The notes beneath the pieces are model-generated. The model did no database searches. It was given only the letters and a program-made list of their open reading frames with translations, and was not told where the DNA came from. From contig NZ_CP040021.1 of the NCBI RefSeq assembly GCF_005280275.1, positions 2,629,001-2,693,000 of the forward strand: 64,000 nucleotides of DNA, in the 5' to 3' direction. Position 1 is the first letter of the stretch. Each line of letters opens with the position of its first letter. Both the position numbers and the translations under genes were made by a program. This document shows, piece after piece, positions 51,339 to 63,476 of the stretch. The DNA is from Salinivibrio kushneri. Its GTDB lineage: Bacteria; Pseudomonadota; Gammaproteobacteria; Enterobacterales; Vibrionaceae.

Positions 51339-52369
51339 TGTGCCTCCAAGCTGGTTTCACCCGTGGCACCCATAAAGCGCACCTCATGGTGCAAGGTCAC
51401 ACCAAACCGCGACTTGACGTCGTCGACCACCTGCTTGGCTAATTGAATGACGTCTTGGCTGCTTGCCTGATTAGCGTTCGTCAGCACCAGGGCTTGTTTA
51501 GGATGCACACGCGCTCCTCCCACTTGCTTGCCTTTTAAACCACATTGGTCAATCAGCCAGCCTGCGGCGAGCTTCTTTTTTCCCTCTCCGGCAGCGTACA
51601 TGGGCATCTCGGGATAACGGGCTTGCAAGGCTTGCGCCTGGTGTGCATCAAGCACCGGGTTTTTGAAAAAGCTGCCCGCATTGCCACACTCTCGGGGATC
51701 CGGGAGCTTGGCTTGGCGGATCGCACAGACCGCCTCAAAAATGGTTTGCGCTGATACCTGCTCTGGATCGAGATCCGCTAACGCACCATACTTGAGCACG
51801 GGCTGCCACGCTTTCGCTAATCGAAACCCCACTTGTGTGATCACCCACCCTGTCATCACGTCGGTTTTAAATATCGAATCGCGATAACCAAATTGACAGG
51901 CATCTCGGGTCAGACGACGGGTTTGCTGAGTCAATGGATTGACGATATCGACATACGCGCAGCGCTCGCAAAACTCGACACCATAAGCACCAATGTTTTG
52001 AATCGGTGCGGCGCCGACACAGCCAGGAATAAGCGCGAGGTTTTCCAGCCCGGGCAAACCATTATCAATGCTCCAAGCGACTAAGTTATGCCAGGATTCT
52101 CCAGCCCCCACGTGCAATATCCAGTGGTCGCTCTCGTCATCGACTGACACACCGTTCAGGCGATTAAGCACCACCACGCCCTGAAAGTCTTGGCAAAAGA
52201 GCAGGTTGCTACCTTCTCCCACCACTAACTTAGGAAGCGCTAGGTCGTCAGCGTGCTGCCAAATAGCATATAAATCCTCCACCGTGTGCGCTTCCACGAT
52301 CGCATGAGCGTGGGCGGGGAGACCAAAGGTGTGATGGGGTGTCAAAGACACATCAGATAACCACTTCAT
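51335..52369 (-). CDS. murB: UDP-N-acetylenolpyruvoylglucosamine reductase
   Basis: 344 residues of the type I (E. coli-like) MurB. It starts at the ATG at 52367-52369, with a TTG one codon earlier. The FAD-binding segment is LVVGEGSNLLF, and LIPGCVGAAPIQNIGAYGVE and GNAGSFFKNPV carry active-site residues. The last step of UDP-MurNAc synthesis for peptidoglycan is its reaction. It forms an operon with birA, as in E. coli. Confidence 0.96.
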   Translation of the reverse strand: MKWLSDVSLTPHHTFGLPAHAHAIVEAHTVEDLYAIWQHADDLALPKLVVGEGSNLLFCQDFQGVVVLNRLNGVSVDDESDHWILHVGAGESWHNLVAWSIDNGLPGLENLALIPGCVGAAPIQNIGAYGVEFCERCAYVDIVNPLTQQTRRLTRDACQFGYRDSIFKTDVMTGWVITQVGFRLAKAWQPVLKYGALADLDPEQVSAQTIFEAVCAIRQAKLPDPRECGNAGSFFKNPVLDAHQAQALQARYPEMPMYAAGEGKKKLAAGWLIDQCGLKGKQVGGARVHPKQALVLTNANQASSQDVIQLAKQVVDDVKSRFGVTLHHEVRFMGATGETSLEAQ

Positions 52370-52445
52370 CAATGCATTACGCTGTCAGAAAAAATCATGG
52401 ATAGGTATACTACCTGTCCTGCTCGTATTGCGCATCTATTAGGCT

Positions 52446-52877
52446 ATGGATCATTACCACATTCACCCACTCGAGCCGTTACGGTTTCCTCTCGTGGCGC
52501 GATTTTATAAAACCTACTATCCACCGGGTAAACCGAAAAAGGATGAACATATCTGGGTGGTGGATGGATCCTGCGGTTTATGTGGCGCGGTGCGCTTTCA
52601 GCCGCGTCAAGACTACCAACTGCTCACTGGCATGCTGCTGCATCCGCACTTGCGCGGGACCGGGTTAAGCCATCAACTGCTCGACGCCGTCCAGCCCGTA
52701 TTGGCGCAGCGTCCAAGCTTTTGCTTGGCATTTCGACCATTGACCGCCTTATACGCGCAACACGGTTTCAGCAGTGTGGACACACAAGCCCTGCCAGAGG
52801 AATTGGCGGCGCGATACCAGAGCTACTGTCATAGCGGTAAAGACTTAGTCGCGATGAAATACACACCTAAAGCGTGA
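52446..52877 (+). CDS. GNAT-family N-acetyltransferase
   Basis: 143 residues. The acetyl-CoA binding motif A region is MLLHPHLRGTGLSHQLLDAV (about 63-82), with the R/Q-x-x-G-x-G/A pattern present as RGTGLS. The C-terminal AFRPLTALYAQHGFSSV contains the typical Tyr-x-x-x-GF of GNAT proteins. The acceptor substrate cannot be told from the sequence. It stands alone between murB (divergent) and pssA. Confidence 0.8.
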   Translation: MDHYHIHPLEPLRFPLVARFYKTYYPPGKPKKDEHIWVVDGSCGLCGAVRFQPRQDYQLLTGMLLHPHLRGTGLSHQLLDAVQPVLAQRPSFCLAFRPLTALYAQHGFSSVDTQALPEELAARYQSYCHSGKDLVAMKYTPKA

Positions 52878-52989
52878 TATTTACAACAAAGCCACGCGCA
52901 GTGATCCATGACTTGATCTAATTTCTGGTATAATTCAGGGTTTAGCATCAAACCGCTCGACTCTGGCCGTCGAACAACAAGAGGTAACA

Positions 52990-54339
52990 ATGGATTCAGC
53001 GAACGCAAACCGGCAGCTTATCGACCGCCTGCCCACCATTGCGCACCAGCCAGACAATCTCGAAACCTTATTAGATGCCGTCTCGTTTAGAGAGCGCTTG
53101 CTCTGTGAAATAAAAAAGGCGAAATCCAGGATTTACCTCGTCGCCTTGTATCTGCAGGATGATGAGGCTGGACGTAGCGTGCTTGATGCGCTTTATGAAG
53201 CGAAGCAGGCCAATCCTGATCTTGATATCAAGGTATTAGTCGACTGGCATCGTGCACAACGAGGGCTGATCGGTGCTGAGCAGTCTGATGGCAATGCAGG
53301 ATTATATCGCGCCTATGCCGAGCGTTACCCGCATAAAATAGAGGTACTCGGCGTACCAGTCAGAAACCGAGAGGTGTTTGGCGTCCTACACCTAAAAGGC
53401 TTTGTGTTTGATGATACAGTGCTTTACAGCGGCGCTAGCTTAAACGATGTTTATTTAGCGCAACATAATAGATATCGATACGACCGCTATCATGTGCTCA
53501 ACAATAAAGCGCTCGCCGACACCATGGCAGACTTTATTGTTAATACCCTGACAGCAGATAGTGCGGTCAACTGCCTCACCTCGCCAGACCGACCCAATAG
53601 CAAAGCACTTAAGCCTAGCATTCGTGAGTTTCGCACCCAGCTACAGCGTGCGAGCTATCGCTACGATGATGAGCCTCTCCGCGAGGATCAAGTCGGGCTA
53701 ACCCCTATGGTCGGACTGGGTAAGCGTAAGAACAAGCTCAACCGCTATATCTGCCACCTAATTGCGAGCGCGCAAAAAGAGTTGGTGATTTGCACTCCTT
53801 ATTTTAATCCGCCACGCAGTGTCGTCAGAGAAATTCGTCGTGCACTACGCCGAGGCGTGACGGTGAGCATCATTGTTGGCGATAAAACCGCCAATGACTT
53901 TTACTCGCCGCCAGAGGCACCGTTTAAGACCATTTCGGCACTCCCCTATCTGTATGAAGTCAACCTGCGCCACTTTGCACGTCGTAACGAAGCGGCGATT
54001 GCCAAACGCCAGTTAAACATCCATATTTGGAAACATGATGACAACAGTTTTCACTTAAAGGGAATTTGGGTCGATCGCCAATACATGTTGCTGACAGGTA
54101 ATAACCTGAATCCACGCGCATGGAAGCTAGACTTAGAAAACGCCATCTTGATTCATGATAAGCATCAGCAACTCGAAGCGCAGAAACAGAAAGAAGTCGA
54201 CAAGATTCTGGCACACACTCAGTTGGTCGGCAGCTATAAACAGATAGAAAAAATGGAAGACTATCCCGCCCCGGTCAAGCGTCTGCTCAAGCGGATAAAA
54301 CGGGTTAAGGCCGATCATTTACTCAATCAGATACTCTAG
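52990..54339 (+). CDS. pssA: CDP-diacylglycerol--serine O-phosphatidyltransferase (phospholipase D type)
   Basis: 449 residues (E. coli PssA 451). The two HKD-like motifs are HLKGFVFDDTVLYSGASLND and HLKGIWVDRQYMLLTGNNLN, and LVDWHRAQRGLIG and NPRAWKLDLENAI are also conserved. It makes phosphatidylserine, the precursor of phosphatidylethanolamine, and associates peripherally with the inner membrane. The ATG has AGAGG upstream. It is followed closely by the nicotinamidase gene. Confidence 0.96.
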   Translation: MDSANANRQLIDRLPTIAHQPDNLETLLDAVSFRERLLCEIKKAKSRIYLVALYLQDDEAGRSVLDALYEAKQANPDLDIKVLVDWHRAQRGLIGAEQSDGNAGLYRAYAERYPHKIEVLGVPVRNREVFGVLHLKGFVFDDTVLYSGASLNDVYLAQHNRYRYDRYHVLNNKALADTMADFIVNTLTADSAVNCLTSPDRPNSKALKPSIREFRTQLQRASYRYDDEPLREDQVGLTPMVGLGKRKNKLNRYICHLIASAQKELVICTPYFNPPRSVVREIRRALRRGVTVSIIVGDKTANDFYSPPEAPFKTISALPYLYEVNLRHFARRNEAAIAKRQLNIHIWKHDDNSFHLKGIWVDRQYMLLTGNNLNPRAWKLDLENAILIHDKHQQLEAQKQKEVDKILAHTQLVGSYKQIEKMEDYPAPVKRLLKRIKRVKADHLLNQIL

Positions 54340-54350
54340 GTGATGATGCA

Positions 54351-54995
54351 ATGAAACAAGCCAAAATTGCCGCGATTGATGTGGATGCGCAATGCACCTT
54401 CACGCCGCTTTGTCCTGATGAATTGCCTGTGCCAGAGGGCGACACCATCGGGCCGGCTCTGAACCAGCAGGCGGCGTTGGCTGATTTACGCATACTGACC
54501 AAAGATGCACATCCTACTAATGCGGTCTGGGTCGTCGACGACCCCGCGGACATGTTTCAATCGTTGCCACACAAAAACGCTGACCTTACTTGGGTCAAGC
54601 ATGCTGTGCCCGGCACCAAAGGATTTGAAACTCTCGACGGCTTGCCTCCCGTTACCGATTACGACTATGTGGTTTGGAAAGGCATCGAGCCTGACCTTCA
54701 CCCCTACGGTGCGTGCTTTCATGATATTGAAGAGAAGCTCAGCACGGGCTTGATTGAATGGCTACACAGCCAAGCCGTAGAAACCGTCATTGTCGGTGGC
54801 TTGGCAACCGATTACTGCGTCAAAACCACGGCTATCCAATTGAAAAAGCGCGGCCGTTTTGACGTCATTGTTAACCTCGCAGCATGTCGCGGCATTGACC
54901 CCAGCACGGTATCATCTGCTTGTGACGAAATGGTCGCTGTCGGCATTCGGCTCGTGGATAGCCAAATCGCGTTAAGCTGCTTACTTCCGCGTTAA
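54351..54995 (+). CDS. pncA: Nicotinamidase-like isochorismatase-family hydrolase
   Basis: 214 residues of the cysteine hydrolase fold. The candidate triad is an Asp in AAIDVDAQCTF, a Lys in VWKGIEPDLHPYG, and a Cys in GGLATDYCVKTTA. The TKDAHP segment fits the metal-site Asp and His of nicotinamidases. It would deamidate nicotinamide to nicotinate in NAD salvage. The spacing and WKG-x-x-P motif favour PncA over other isochorismatase-like enzymes. It begins 11 bases after pssA. Confidence 0.83.
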   Translation: MKQAKIAAIDVDAQCTFTPLCPDELPVPEGDTIGPALNQQAALADLRILTKDAHPTNAVWVVDDPADMFQSLPHKNADLTWVKHAVPGTKGFETLDGLPPVTDYDYVVWKGIEPDLHPYGACFHDIEEKLSTGLIEWLHSQAVETVIVGGLATDYCVKTTAIQLKKRGRFDVIVNLAACRGIDPSTVSSACDEMVAVGIRLVDSQIALSCLLPR

Positions 54996-55194
54996 TTCGT
55001 ATCGCAGTGAATCAACGATTTCTACTGCGATCTTACTCGCTATTCTAGCGAAACCTACTGCCTACATACATCAATAAATATGAGTCTTTAGACATAAAAA
55101 CACTTTGACTCACAAGATTGCTAGGCTTATTGAGCGCTATCCTCTAATGTCCTGTTAACTATTTTCACAGTAAAAAATAAGTTTGGAGGATAGC

Positions 55195-57780
55195 ATGCTC
55201 AAACCTACCGCACTGGGTCTCCTGATCGGCGCGTCATTATGTAGCACCGCTTGGGCGATACCTGCTTCGCAGCTTGATGCACTCGGAAACGGGCTCGATG
55301 TCCAATACCAAGTGCTTGATAATAAGCAAGATGACTGGCGTTCATTTACTGGTAACGTGGCGTTTACTAACCAAAGTACTCAGACGCTACCTAAAACGGG
55401 CTGGACGATTTATTTCAGTCACATCCGCATGATCAACTCGATCGACACCGATCAACTTAAAGTCTCACACGTCAACGGCGATCTCTTCAAACTCGAGCCT
55501 ACTGACAGCTTTGTTCCGCTCGCCCCCGGTGATCAATTAGTCGTCGGCTTTAATGCCTCTGACTGGCAAGTGGCTAAATCCGATATTATGCCGAATTGGT
55601 ATTTAGCCTCCGACGATGAAACTGGCACGCATACCGCGTTGATTACCAGCACCAGTAACCACAAAAATGGCCAAGTGCCCACCAAGCCGGATGATGAACT
55701 CACCTTTGTCGGTGACTTTGACACGCCCGTAAAGTGGAAGCGCTACGGCGGCGCATTGACTGACCACTATGACCCGTTCACGGCCGAACAGCGTTATGCG
55801 CGCAATGCCGATCTTTCCTTGGTCGATACCCAAGGACACGTGCTACCCACGCCGGCCAGTCGCATTGAGAAAAATGGCCATGTCACTCTCGATAGCGAGT
55901 GGACCGTGGTCTACGACAACGGCTATCAAGCACAAGCACAATGGCTTGCCGATCAGCTTGGCATTTCAGCCACCGACTGGGCACCCACTAAGCAAAAAGT
56001 CATTCATGTGGGATGGGGAAAAGTCACCCTTAATGGAAGCGACCAGTGGCATGAAGCTTATCGCTTAGATGTGCAACCTGAGCCGCAACGTATTGAGATT
56101 GACGCCCCTGATGAAGCGGGAGCCCTATACGCCGCGCAAAGCTTGCTGCAACTTAAAACCGGCGACACACTCAAGGCGGTATCGCTAACTGATGCACCCC
56201 GCTTTGCTTACCGAGGCCTGTCTGTCGATGCCGCACGAAACTTCCGTAGTAAAGAAGCCATCTTTAAATTACTCGATCAGATGGCCGCACTGAAACTCAA
56301 CAAACTGCATCTACGCCTCAGTGATGATGAAGCATGGCGCATTGAGATCCCAGCCCTTCCTGAACTGGCGGACGTCGGTAGCAAACGCTGTCATGACTTG
56401 TCAGAGACCAACTGCGTGCTGCCCTTCTTAGGCGCAGGGCCTGACGGCACAGAAGCATCAAATGGGTACTACACCACGGACGATTATCAAGCGATCTTGC
56501 GTAAGGCAGAGGCACTCAATATCACCGTCATTCCAGAAGTGGATATGCCAGGTCACGCGCACGCGGCCATTAAAGCGATGGAAGCGCGTTATCACAAGTT
56601 CATGGCACAAGGCGATGAAGCCAAAGCGAAGGAATATTTGCTCACGGACTTTGAAGACGACACCCAATACCTCTCTGTGCAAATGTTCACCGACAATGCG
56701 ATGAATGTTTGCATGGAATCCAGTTATCGCTTTGTCGATACGGTGGTTGCCGCGCTCGTCGATGCGCATCGAGACATACAGCCACTCGATACATTCCACT
56801 TTGGCGGTGATGAAATTGCCGGTGCTTGGAAAGCGTCGCCCGTCTGTCAGTCCTTTATTGCAGACAACGATGCAGGTGTGAACAGTGTCGACGATCTGAG
56901 TCAGTACTTTGTCGAGCGTATTTCGCACATTACCCAACGTCATCAGCTCGATCTCGGTGGTTGGGAAGATGGCCTCATGCACAACAACAACGTCTATCCA
57001 CGTGCACAACTTGCCAATGAACACGTCTATGGCAACGCGTGGCAAAATATCTGGGAGTGGGGCGTTGCCGATCGCGCCTATAACCTCGCTAACAATGGTT
57101 ATGGCGTTATCTATAACCAAGCCACACACCTCTATTTTGACCATCCCTATGAGCCAGATCCAAGTGAACGTGGCTATTATTGGGCACCCCGTTTTACCGA
57201 CACCCGTAAGACGTTTAGCTTTATGCCCGATGACCTCTACGCTAACGCAGATGAAAAACGTAATGGTGCACCTATTACCAAACAAGAGGTATTAGACGCT
57301 GCAACCGTGAAAACTCTGACGCGTCCAGAAAATGTGCTCGGTTTACAGGCATCTATTTGGAGTGAAACCATTCGCTCTGATGGCCAATTTGAATCAATGA
57401 CCTTCCCTCGTCTCTTTGCCATGGCTGAGCGAGCTTGGCACCGTGCCGAGTGGGAAGCAAGCACTCAAACCGGGCAAGAGGCGGATCAAACCAAACGCAA
57501 ACTGGATTACAACCTCTTTGCTAATCAGCTAGCGAACTACTGGTTCCCCCAACTTGAGCAACAGGGTGTTGGCTTCCGCTTACCGGTTCCGGGTGGGGTG
57601 ATAGAAAGTGGTACATTGAAAGCGAACTCGCCATTCCCTGGGCTCACCATTGAGTATTCAACCGATAATGGTGCAAGCTGGCAGGCCTATGATGCGGATA
57701 ACGCCCCTCATGTCAGTGCCCCAGTACAGCTACGTACCATTTCAGGAGAGCGTGTGAGCCGAATCAGTCAAATTCAATAA
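55195..57780 (+). CDS. Secreted beta-N-acetylhexosaminidase (chitobiase), GH20
   Basis: 861 residues from the ATG at 55195; GGAGG lies 6-12 bases before it, and the four codons upstream in the frame are not needed. The signal peptide is about residues 1-21, ending CSTAWA. Then follow a CHB_HEX carbohydrate-binding domain (about 25-170), a GH20b domain (about 190-330) and a TIM-barrel catalytic domain with the Asp-Glu pair in HFGGDEIAGAWK. A C-terminal CHB_HEX_C domain ends the chain. It hydrolyses chitobiose and chito-oligomers to GlcNAc, probably in the periplasm or outer membrane, and fits a marine chitin user. It ends in its own terminator. Confidence 0.93.
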   Translation: MLKPTALGLLIGASLCSTAWAIPASQLDALGNGLDVQYQVLDNKQDDWRSFTGNVAFTNQSTQTLPKTGWTIYFSHIRMINSIDTDQLKVSHVNGDLFKLEPTDSFVPLAPGDQLVVGFNASDWQVAKSDIMPNWYLASDDETGTHTALITSTSNHKNGQVPTKPDDELTFVGDFDTPVKWKRYGGALTDHYDPFTAEQRYARNADLSLVDTQGHVLPTPASRIEKNGHVTLDSEWTVVYDNGYQAQAQWLADQLGISATDWAPTKQKVIHVGWGKVTLNGSDQWHEAYRLDVQPEPQRIEIDAPDEAGALYAAQSLLQLKTGDTLKAVSLTDAPRFAYRGLSVDAARNFRSKEAIFKLLDQMAALKLNKLHLRLSDDEAWRIEIPALPELADVGSKRCHDLSETNCVLPFLGAGPDGTEASNGYYTTDDYQAILRKAEALNITVIPEVDMPGHAHAAIKAMEARYHKFMAQGDEAKAKEYLLTDFEDDTQYLSVQMFTDNAMNVCMESSYRFVDTVVAALVDAHRDIQPLDTFHFGGDEIAGAWKASPVCQSFIADNDAGVNSVDDLSQYFVERISHITQRHQLDLGGWEDGLMHNNNVYPRAQLANEHVYGNAWQNIWEWGVADRAYNLANNGYGVIYNQATHLYFDHPYEPDPSERGYYWAPRFTDTRKTFSFMPDDLYANADEKRNGAPITKQEVLDAATVKTLTRPENVLGLQASIWSETIRSDGQFESMTFPRLFAMAERAWHRAEWEASTQTGQEADQTKRKLDYNLFANQLANYWFPQLEQQGVGFRLPVPGGVIESGTLKANSPFPGLTIEYSTDNGASWQAYDADNAPHVSAPVQLRTISGERVSRISQIQ

Positions 57781-57809
57781 TCGAGCGGTTACACAGCTAA
57801 AAAGACAAC

Positions 57810-57835
57810 GCCCCGTCGACAAGACGGGGCTTTTT
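57810..57835 (+). terminator. Terminator after the chitobiase gene
   Basis: GCCCCGTC and GACGGGGC form an 8-bp stem with a 5-base loop and a following T run. Confidence 0.87.
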
Positions 57836-57926
57836 ATTGGATCTTGGGTAGGTAGAAAATGAAATGATATCTACTTGGCAGGCAGTTTAAAGCAAAGCAT
57901 AAAGGGCCTATTAGCCTTCCAAAGAC

Positions 57927-58045
57927 AAAAAGCCCCGACCATAAGGTCAGGGCTTGGTGTTTTTTATCAAAGTCTTACGCATATCCGCTTTGATAATTAA
58001 ATTGTTACTAACTAAAGCCTAATACTAAGCTCTAATTAGATTATC
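57927..58045 (-). repeat. rrn terminator unit, distal copy
   Basis: About 119 bases that repeat the segment at 58100-58222 with few differences. On the minus strand it ends in a hairpin (AAGCCCTGACC with GGTCGGGGCTT) followed by T residues, an intrinsic terminator, preceded by a second stem with arms ATCAAAG and CTTTGAT. Confidence 0.85.
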
Positions 58046-58099
58046 TTGTTTGATGCGATGAGGATGTTGAATCGAGACGCGTGATATCTTGGTATAAAT

Positions 58100-58222
58100 A
58101 AAAAAAAGCCCCGACCGTCAGGTCAGGGCTTGGTATTTTCTTATCAAAGTCTTACGCATATCTGCTTTGATGATTAAATTGTTACTAACTAAAGCCTAAC
58201 AGTAAGCTCTAATTAGATAATC
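58100..58222 (-). repeat. rrn terminator unit, proximal copy directly after the 5S gene
   Basis: Same arrangement as the distal copy: an AAGCCCTGACC/GGTCGGGGCTT hairpin with a T run on the minus strand, plus the ATCAAAG/CTTTGAT stem. It starts right after the 3' end of the 5S gene. Only about 54 bases of unrelated sequence lie between the two copies. Confidence 0.85.
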
Positions 58223-58225
58223 AAA

Positions 58226-58343
58226 GCCTGGCGATGTCCTACTCTCACATGGGGAGACCCCACACTACCATCGGCGCTGCTTCGTTTCACTACTGAGTTC
58301 GGCATGGAGTCAGGTGGGTCCAAAGCGCTATGGTCGCCAAGCA
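58226..58343 (-). rRNA. rrf: 5S ribosomal RNA
   Basis: About 118 bases, starting TGCTTGGCGACCATAGCG and containing CCATGCCGAACTCAGTAGTG, as in Vibrionaceae 5S. The ends are estimated to within a few bases. Confidence 0.95.
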
Positions 58344-58592
58344 AAATTTGGTGTGTCTTCACTTTTCAGTCAAAACACGAATCTAGAAAGCTGTTCGTTC
58401 TCGCCACAATCAACTGGCTTATTTTAAGTCCAACCCAAAACCTCTTGGGTGTTGTATGGTTAAGCCTCACGGGCCATTAGTACAGGTTAGCTCAACGCCT
58501 CACAGCGCTTACACACCCTGCCTATCAACGTTCTCGTCTAGAACAACCCTTTAGAGAGCTCGAGGCTCTAGGGATGACTCATCTCGGGGCCA

Positions 58593-58623
<31 letters not shown>

Positions 58624-58792
58624 TGTGCCGAACTTAGCTACCGGGCAATGCGTCTGGCGACACAACCCGAACACCAGCGGTTCGTCCACTCCGGTCCTCT
58701 CGTACTAGGAGCAGCTCCCCTCAATCATCCAACGCCCACGGCAGATAGGGACCGAACTGTCTCACGACGTTCTAAACCCAGCTCGCGTACCA

Positions 58793-58825
<33 letters not shown>

Positions 58826-58827
58826 GA

Positions 58828-58870
<43 letters not shown>

Positions 58871-58899
58871 ACCGCCGTCGATATGAACTCTTGGGCGGT

Positions 58900-58955
<56 letters not shown>

Positions 58956-58956
58956 A

Positions 58957-58997
<41 letters not shown>

Positions 58998-59377
58998 GCC
59001 GTCACTCTCGCAGTTAAGCGGGCTTATGCCATTGCACTAACCTCACGATGTCCGACCGTGATTAGCCCACCTTCGTGCTCCTCCGTTACACTTTGGGAGG
59101 AGACCGCCCCAGTCAAACTACCCACCAGGCACTGTCCTCACCCCAGATAATGGGGCTAAGTTAGAACATCAAACATACAAGGGTGGTATTTCAAGGATGG
59201 CTCCACAGCAACTGGCGTCGCCGCTTCAAAGCCTCCCACCTATCCTACACATGTAGGCTCAATGTTCAGTGCCAAGCTGTAGTAAAGGTTCACGGGGTCT
59301 TTCCGTCTAGCCGCGGGTACACAGCATCTTCACTGCGATTTCAATTTCACTGAGTCTCGGGTGGAGACAGCGTGGCC

Positions 59378-59472
<95 letters not shown>

Positions 59473-60185
59473 AATCAATGGCTTCTCTTGCGATAACCAC
59501 ATCAATTAACCTTCCGGCACCGGGCAGGCGTCACACCGTATACGTCATCTTTCGATTTTGCACAGTGCTGTGTTTTTAATAAACAGTTGCAGCCACCTGG
59601 TATCTGCGACTGCCCATAGCTCCATCCGCAAGGGACTTCACCGCGGGCAGCGTACCTTCTCCCGAAGTTACGGTACCATTTTGCCTAGTTCCTTCACCCG
59701 AGTTCTCTCAAGCGCCTTGGTATTCTCTACCCGACCACCTGTGTCGGTTTGGAGTACGGTTCCTACTTACCTGAAGCTTAGAGGCTTTTCCCGGAAGCAT
59801 GGCATCAATGACTTCACCACCTTGGTGGCTCGACATCGTGTCTCGGCCTCGATTTCCCGGATTTGCCTAAGAAATCAGCCTACGCACTTGAACCTGGACA
59901 ACCATCGCCAGGCCCACCTAGCCTTCTCCGTCCCCCCATCGCAGTAAGCAGCAGTACGGGAATATTAACCCGTTTCCCATCGACTACGCCTTTCGGCCTC
60001 GCCTTAGGGGCCGACTTACCCTGCCCCGATTAACGTTGGACAGGAACCCTTGGTCTTCCGGCGAGGAGGTTTTTCACCCCCTTTATCGTTACTCATGTCA
60101 GCATTCGCACTTGTGATACCTCCAGCATGCCTCTCAGCACACCTTCAACAGCTTACACAACGCTCCCCTACCCAATAGCTGCATC

Positions 60186-60283
60186 CTTAAAGCCACTATC
60201 TTTATTCGCCTCAACCATTGTTGGACGCTTTGACGTTATTAACCACGCGCTTCGCGCATAACGTCAATCCAATAGCTTTAAGT
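60186..60283 (-). other. Intervening-sequence-like hairpin in 23S helix 45
   Basis: Lies between the conserved flanks GAAGCTGCGGCA and GGGTAGGGGAGCG, where E. coli has only a short hairpin. The stem GCTGCATCCTTAAAGC at 60178-60193 pairs with its complement at 60275-60291 with one bulge. An inner hairpin with arms TGACGTTAT and ATAACGTCA surrounds a GCGCTTCGCGC tip. Such insertions in other bacteria are cut out by RNase III, leaving a fragmented 23S rRNA. Confidence 0.75.
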
Positions 60284-60373
60284 GATGCAGCCATTGCCGC
60301 AGCTTCGGTGTATCGCTTAGCCCCGTTACATCTTCCGCGCAGGCCGACTCGACCAGTGAGCTATTACGCTTTC

Positions 60374-60405
<32 letters not shown>

Positions 60406-60452
60406 TGGCTGTCTGAGCCTTCCCACATCGTTTCCCACTTAGCGATAACTTG

Positions 60453-60485
<33 letters not shown>

Positions 60486-60904
60486 CTCCACGACGGACGT
60501 TAGCACCCGCCGTGTGTCTCCCGGATAGCACTTACTGGTATTCGGAGTTTGCAAAGGGTTGGTAAGTCGGGATGACCCCCTAGCCTTAACAGTGCTCTAC
60601 CCCCAGTAGTGTTCGTCCGAGGCGCTACCTAAATAGCTTTCGGGGAGAACCAGCTATCTCCGAGTTTGATTGGCCTTTCACCCCTAGCCACAGGTCATCT
60701 CCTAACTTTTCAACGTTAGTGAGTTCGGTCCTCCAGTTGATGTTACTCAACCTTCAACCTGCCCATGGCTAGATCACTCGGTTTCGGGTCTAATGCAAGC
60801 AACTGTCGCCCAGTTAAGACTCGGTTTCCCTACGGCTCCCCTATGCGGTTAACCTAGCTACTTACATTAAGTCGCTGACCCATTATACAAAAGGTACGCG
60901 GTCA

Positions 60905-61017
60905 CCCCATCACTAAGTCACCTCTGCTGGATTGGGTGGTTGACCCACGCTTCGCGTGGTTAACCCAATCAACAAAGTGATAGCGTCTCACTAAGATGAA
61001 GTGTCTTAGTGATGGGG
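60905..61017 (-). other. Intervening-sequence-like hairpin in 23S helix 25
   Basis: Inserted between the conserved AGCAGTGGGAGC and GACCGCGTACCTTTTG flanks, where E. coli has a hairpin of about 15 bases. A perfect 13-bp stem (CCCCATCACTAAG at 60905-60917 with its complement at 61005-61017) encloses a second hairpin with ATTGGGT/ACCCAAT arms and a CCACGCTTCGCGTGG tip. The tip resembles that of the helix 45 insertion. Confidence 0.78.
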
Positions 61018-61545
61018 CTCCCACTGCTTGTACGTAGACGGTTTCAGGTTCTATTTCACTCCCCTCACAGGGGTTCTTTTCGCCTTTCCCTCACGGTACT
61101 GGTTCACTATCGGTCAGTCAGGAGTATTTAGCCTTGGAGGATGGTCCCCCCATGTTCAGACAAGATATCACGTGTCCCGTCTTACTCGTTTTCACGCCTA
61201 AGGCGCCGTCGGTTACGGGGCTATCACCCTTTATTGCCAGGTTTTCCAACCTGTTCACCTAACGCCTAAGCCGCTTAAGGGCTGCTCCGGGGTCGCTCGC
61301 CGCTACTGCCGGAATCTCAATTGATTTCTTTTCCTTCGGGTACTTAGATGTTTCAGTTCCCCGAGTTCGCCTCTTAGCGCTATGTATTCACGCTAAGATA
61401 CCTGCTTATGCAGGTGGGTTTCCCCATTCGGACATCGATGGCTCAAATGCTTCTTACCAGCTCACCATCGCTTTTCGCAGGTTAGTACGTCCTTCATCGC
61501 CTCTGACTGCCAAGGCATCCACCGTCTACGCTTAATCACTTAACC

Positions 61546-61906
61546 ATACAACCCCAAGAGGTTTTATTTACGTCGAGACTGTCTTAAAAAGAAATCTGCG
61601 TCGCAAAACCACTGAGTGTTGAATCATCAACCAATTAAGGTTTTGTTTTTGCCGGACTCAAAATAGAGACTTTGCTTATCAAATAAGACAAAGCCCAAGC
61701 ACACTTGATTGTGTGAGTGACATTATATGTCACTGATTGAGAACTTTACTGTCATTCTTTAAGAATGACTTGTCAGCTTTCCAGATTGTTAAAGAGCATC
61801 TCTTTTCAGAGTAACGCCTAAAAGCGTTAACCAATGGCTTACCATTAGTTAGCGCTTTTCAATATGACCGTGCAATCTGTGTGAACACTCGCAACAATAG
61901 CGTCAG
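61546..61906 (-). other. 16S-23S internal transcribed spacer without tRNA
   Basis: About 360 bases. A boxA antitermination element (minus strand GCTCTTTAACA, 61787-61797) is present. No tRNA-Ile, Ala or Glu cloverleaf can be found. The remainder consists of stem arms that presumably form the RNase III processing stems of the rRNAs. Confidence 0.8.
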
Positions 61907-63476
<1,570 letters not shown>

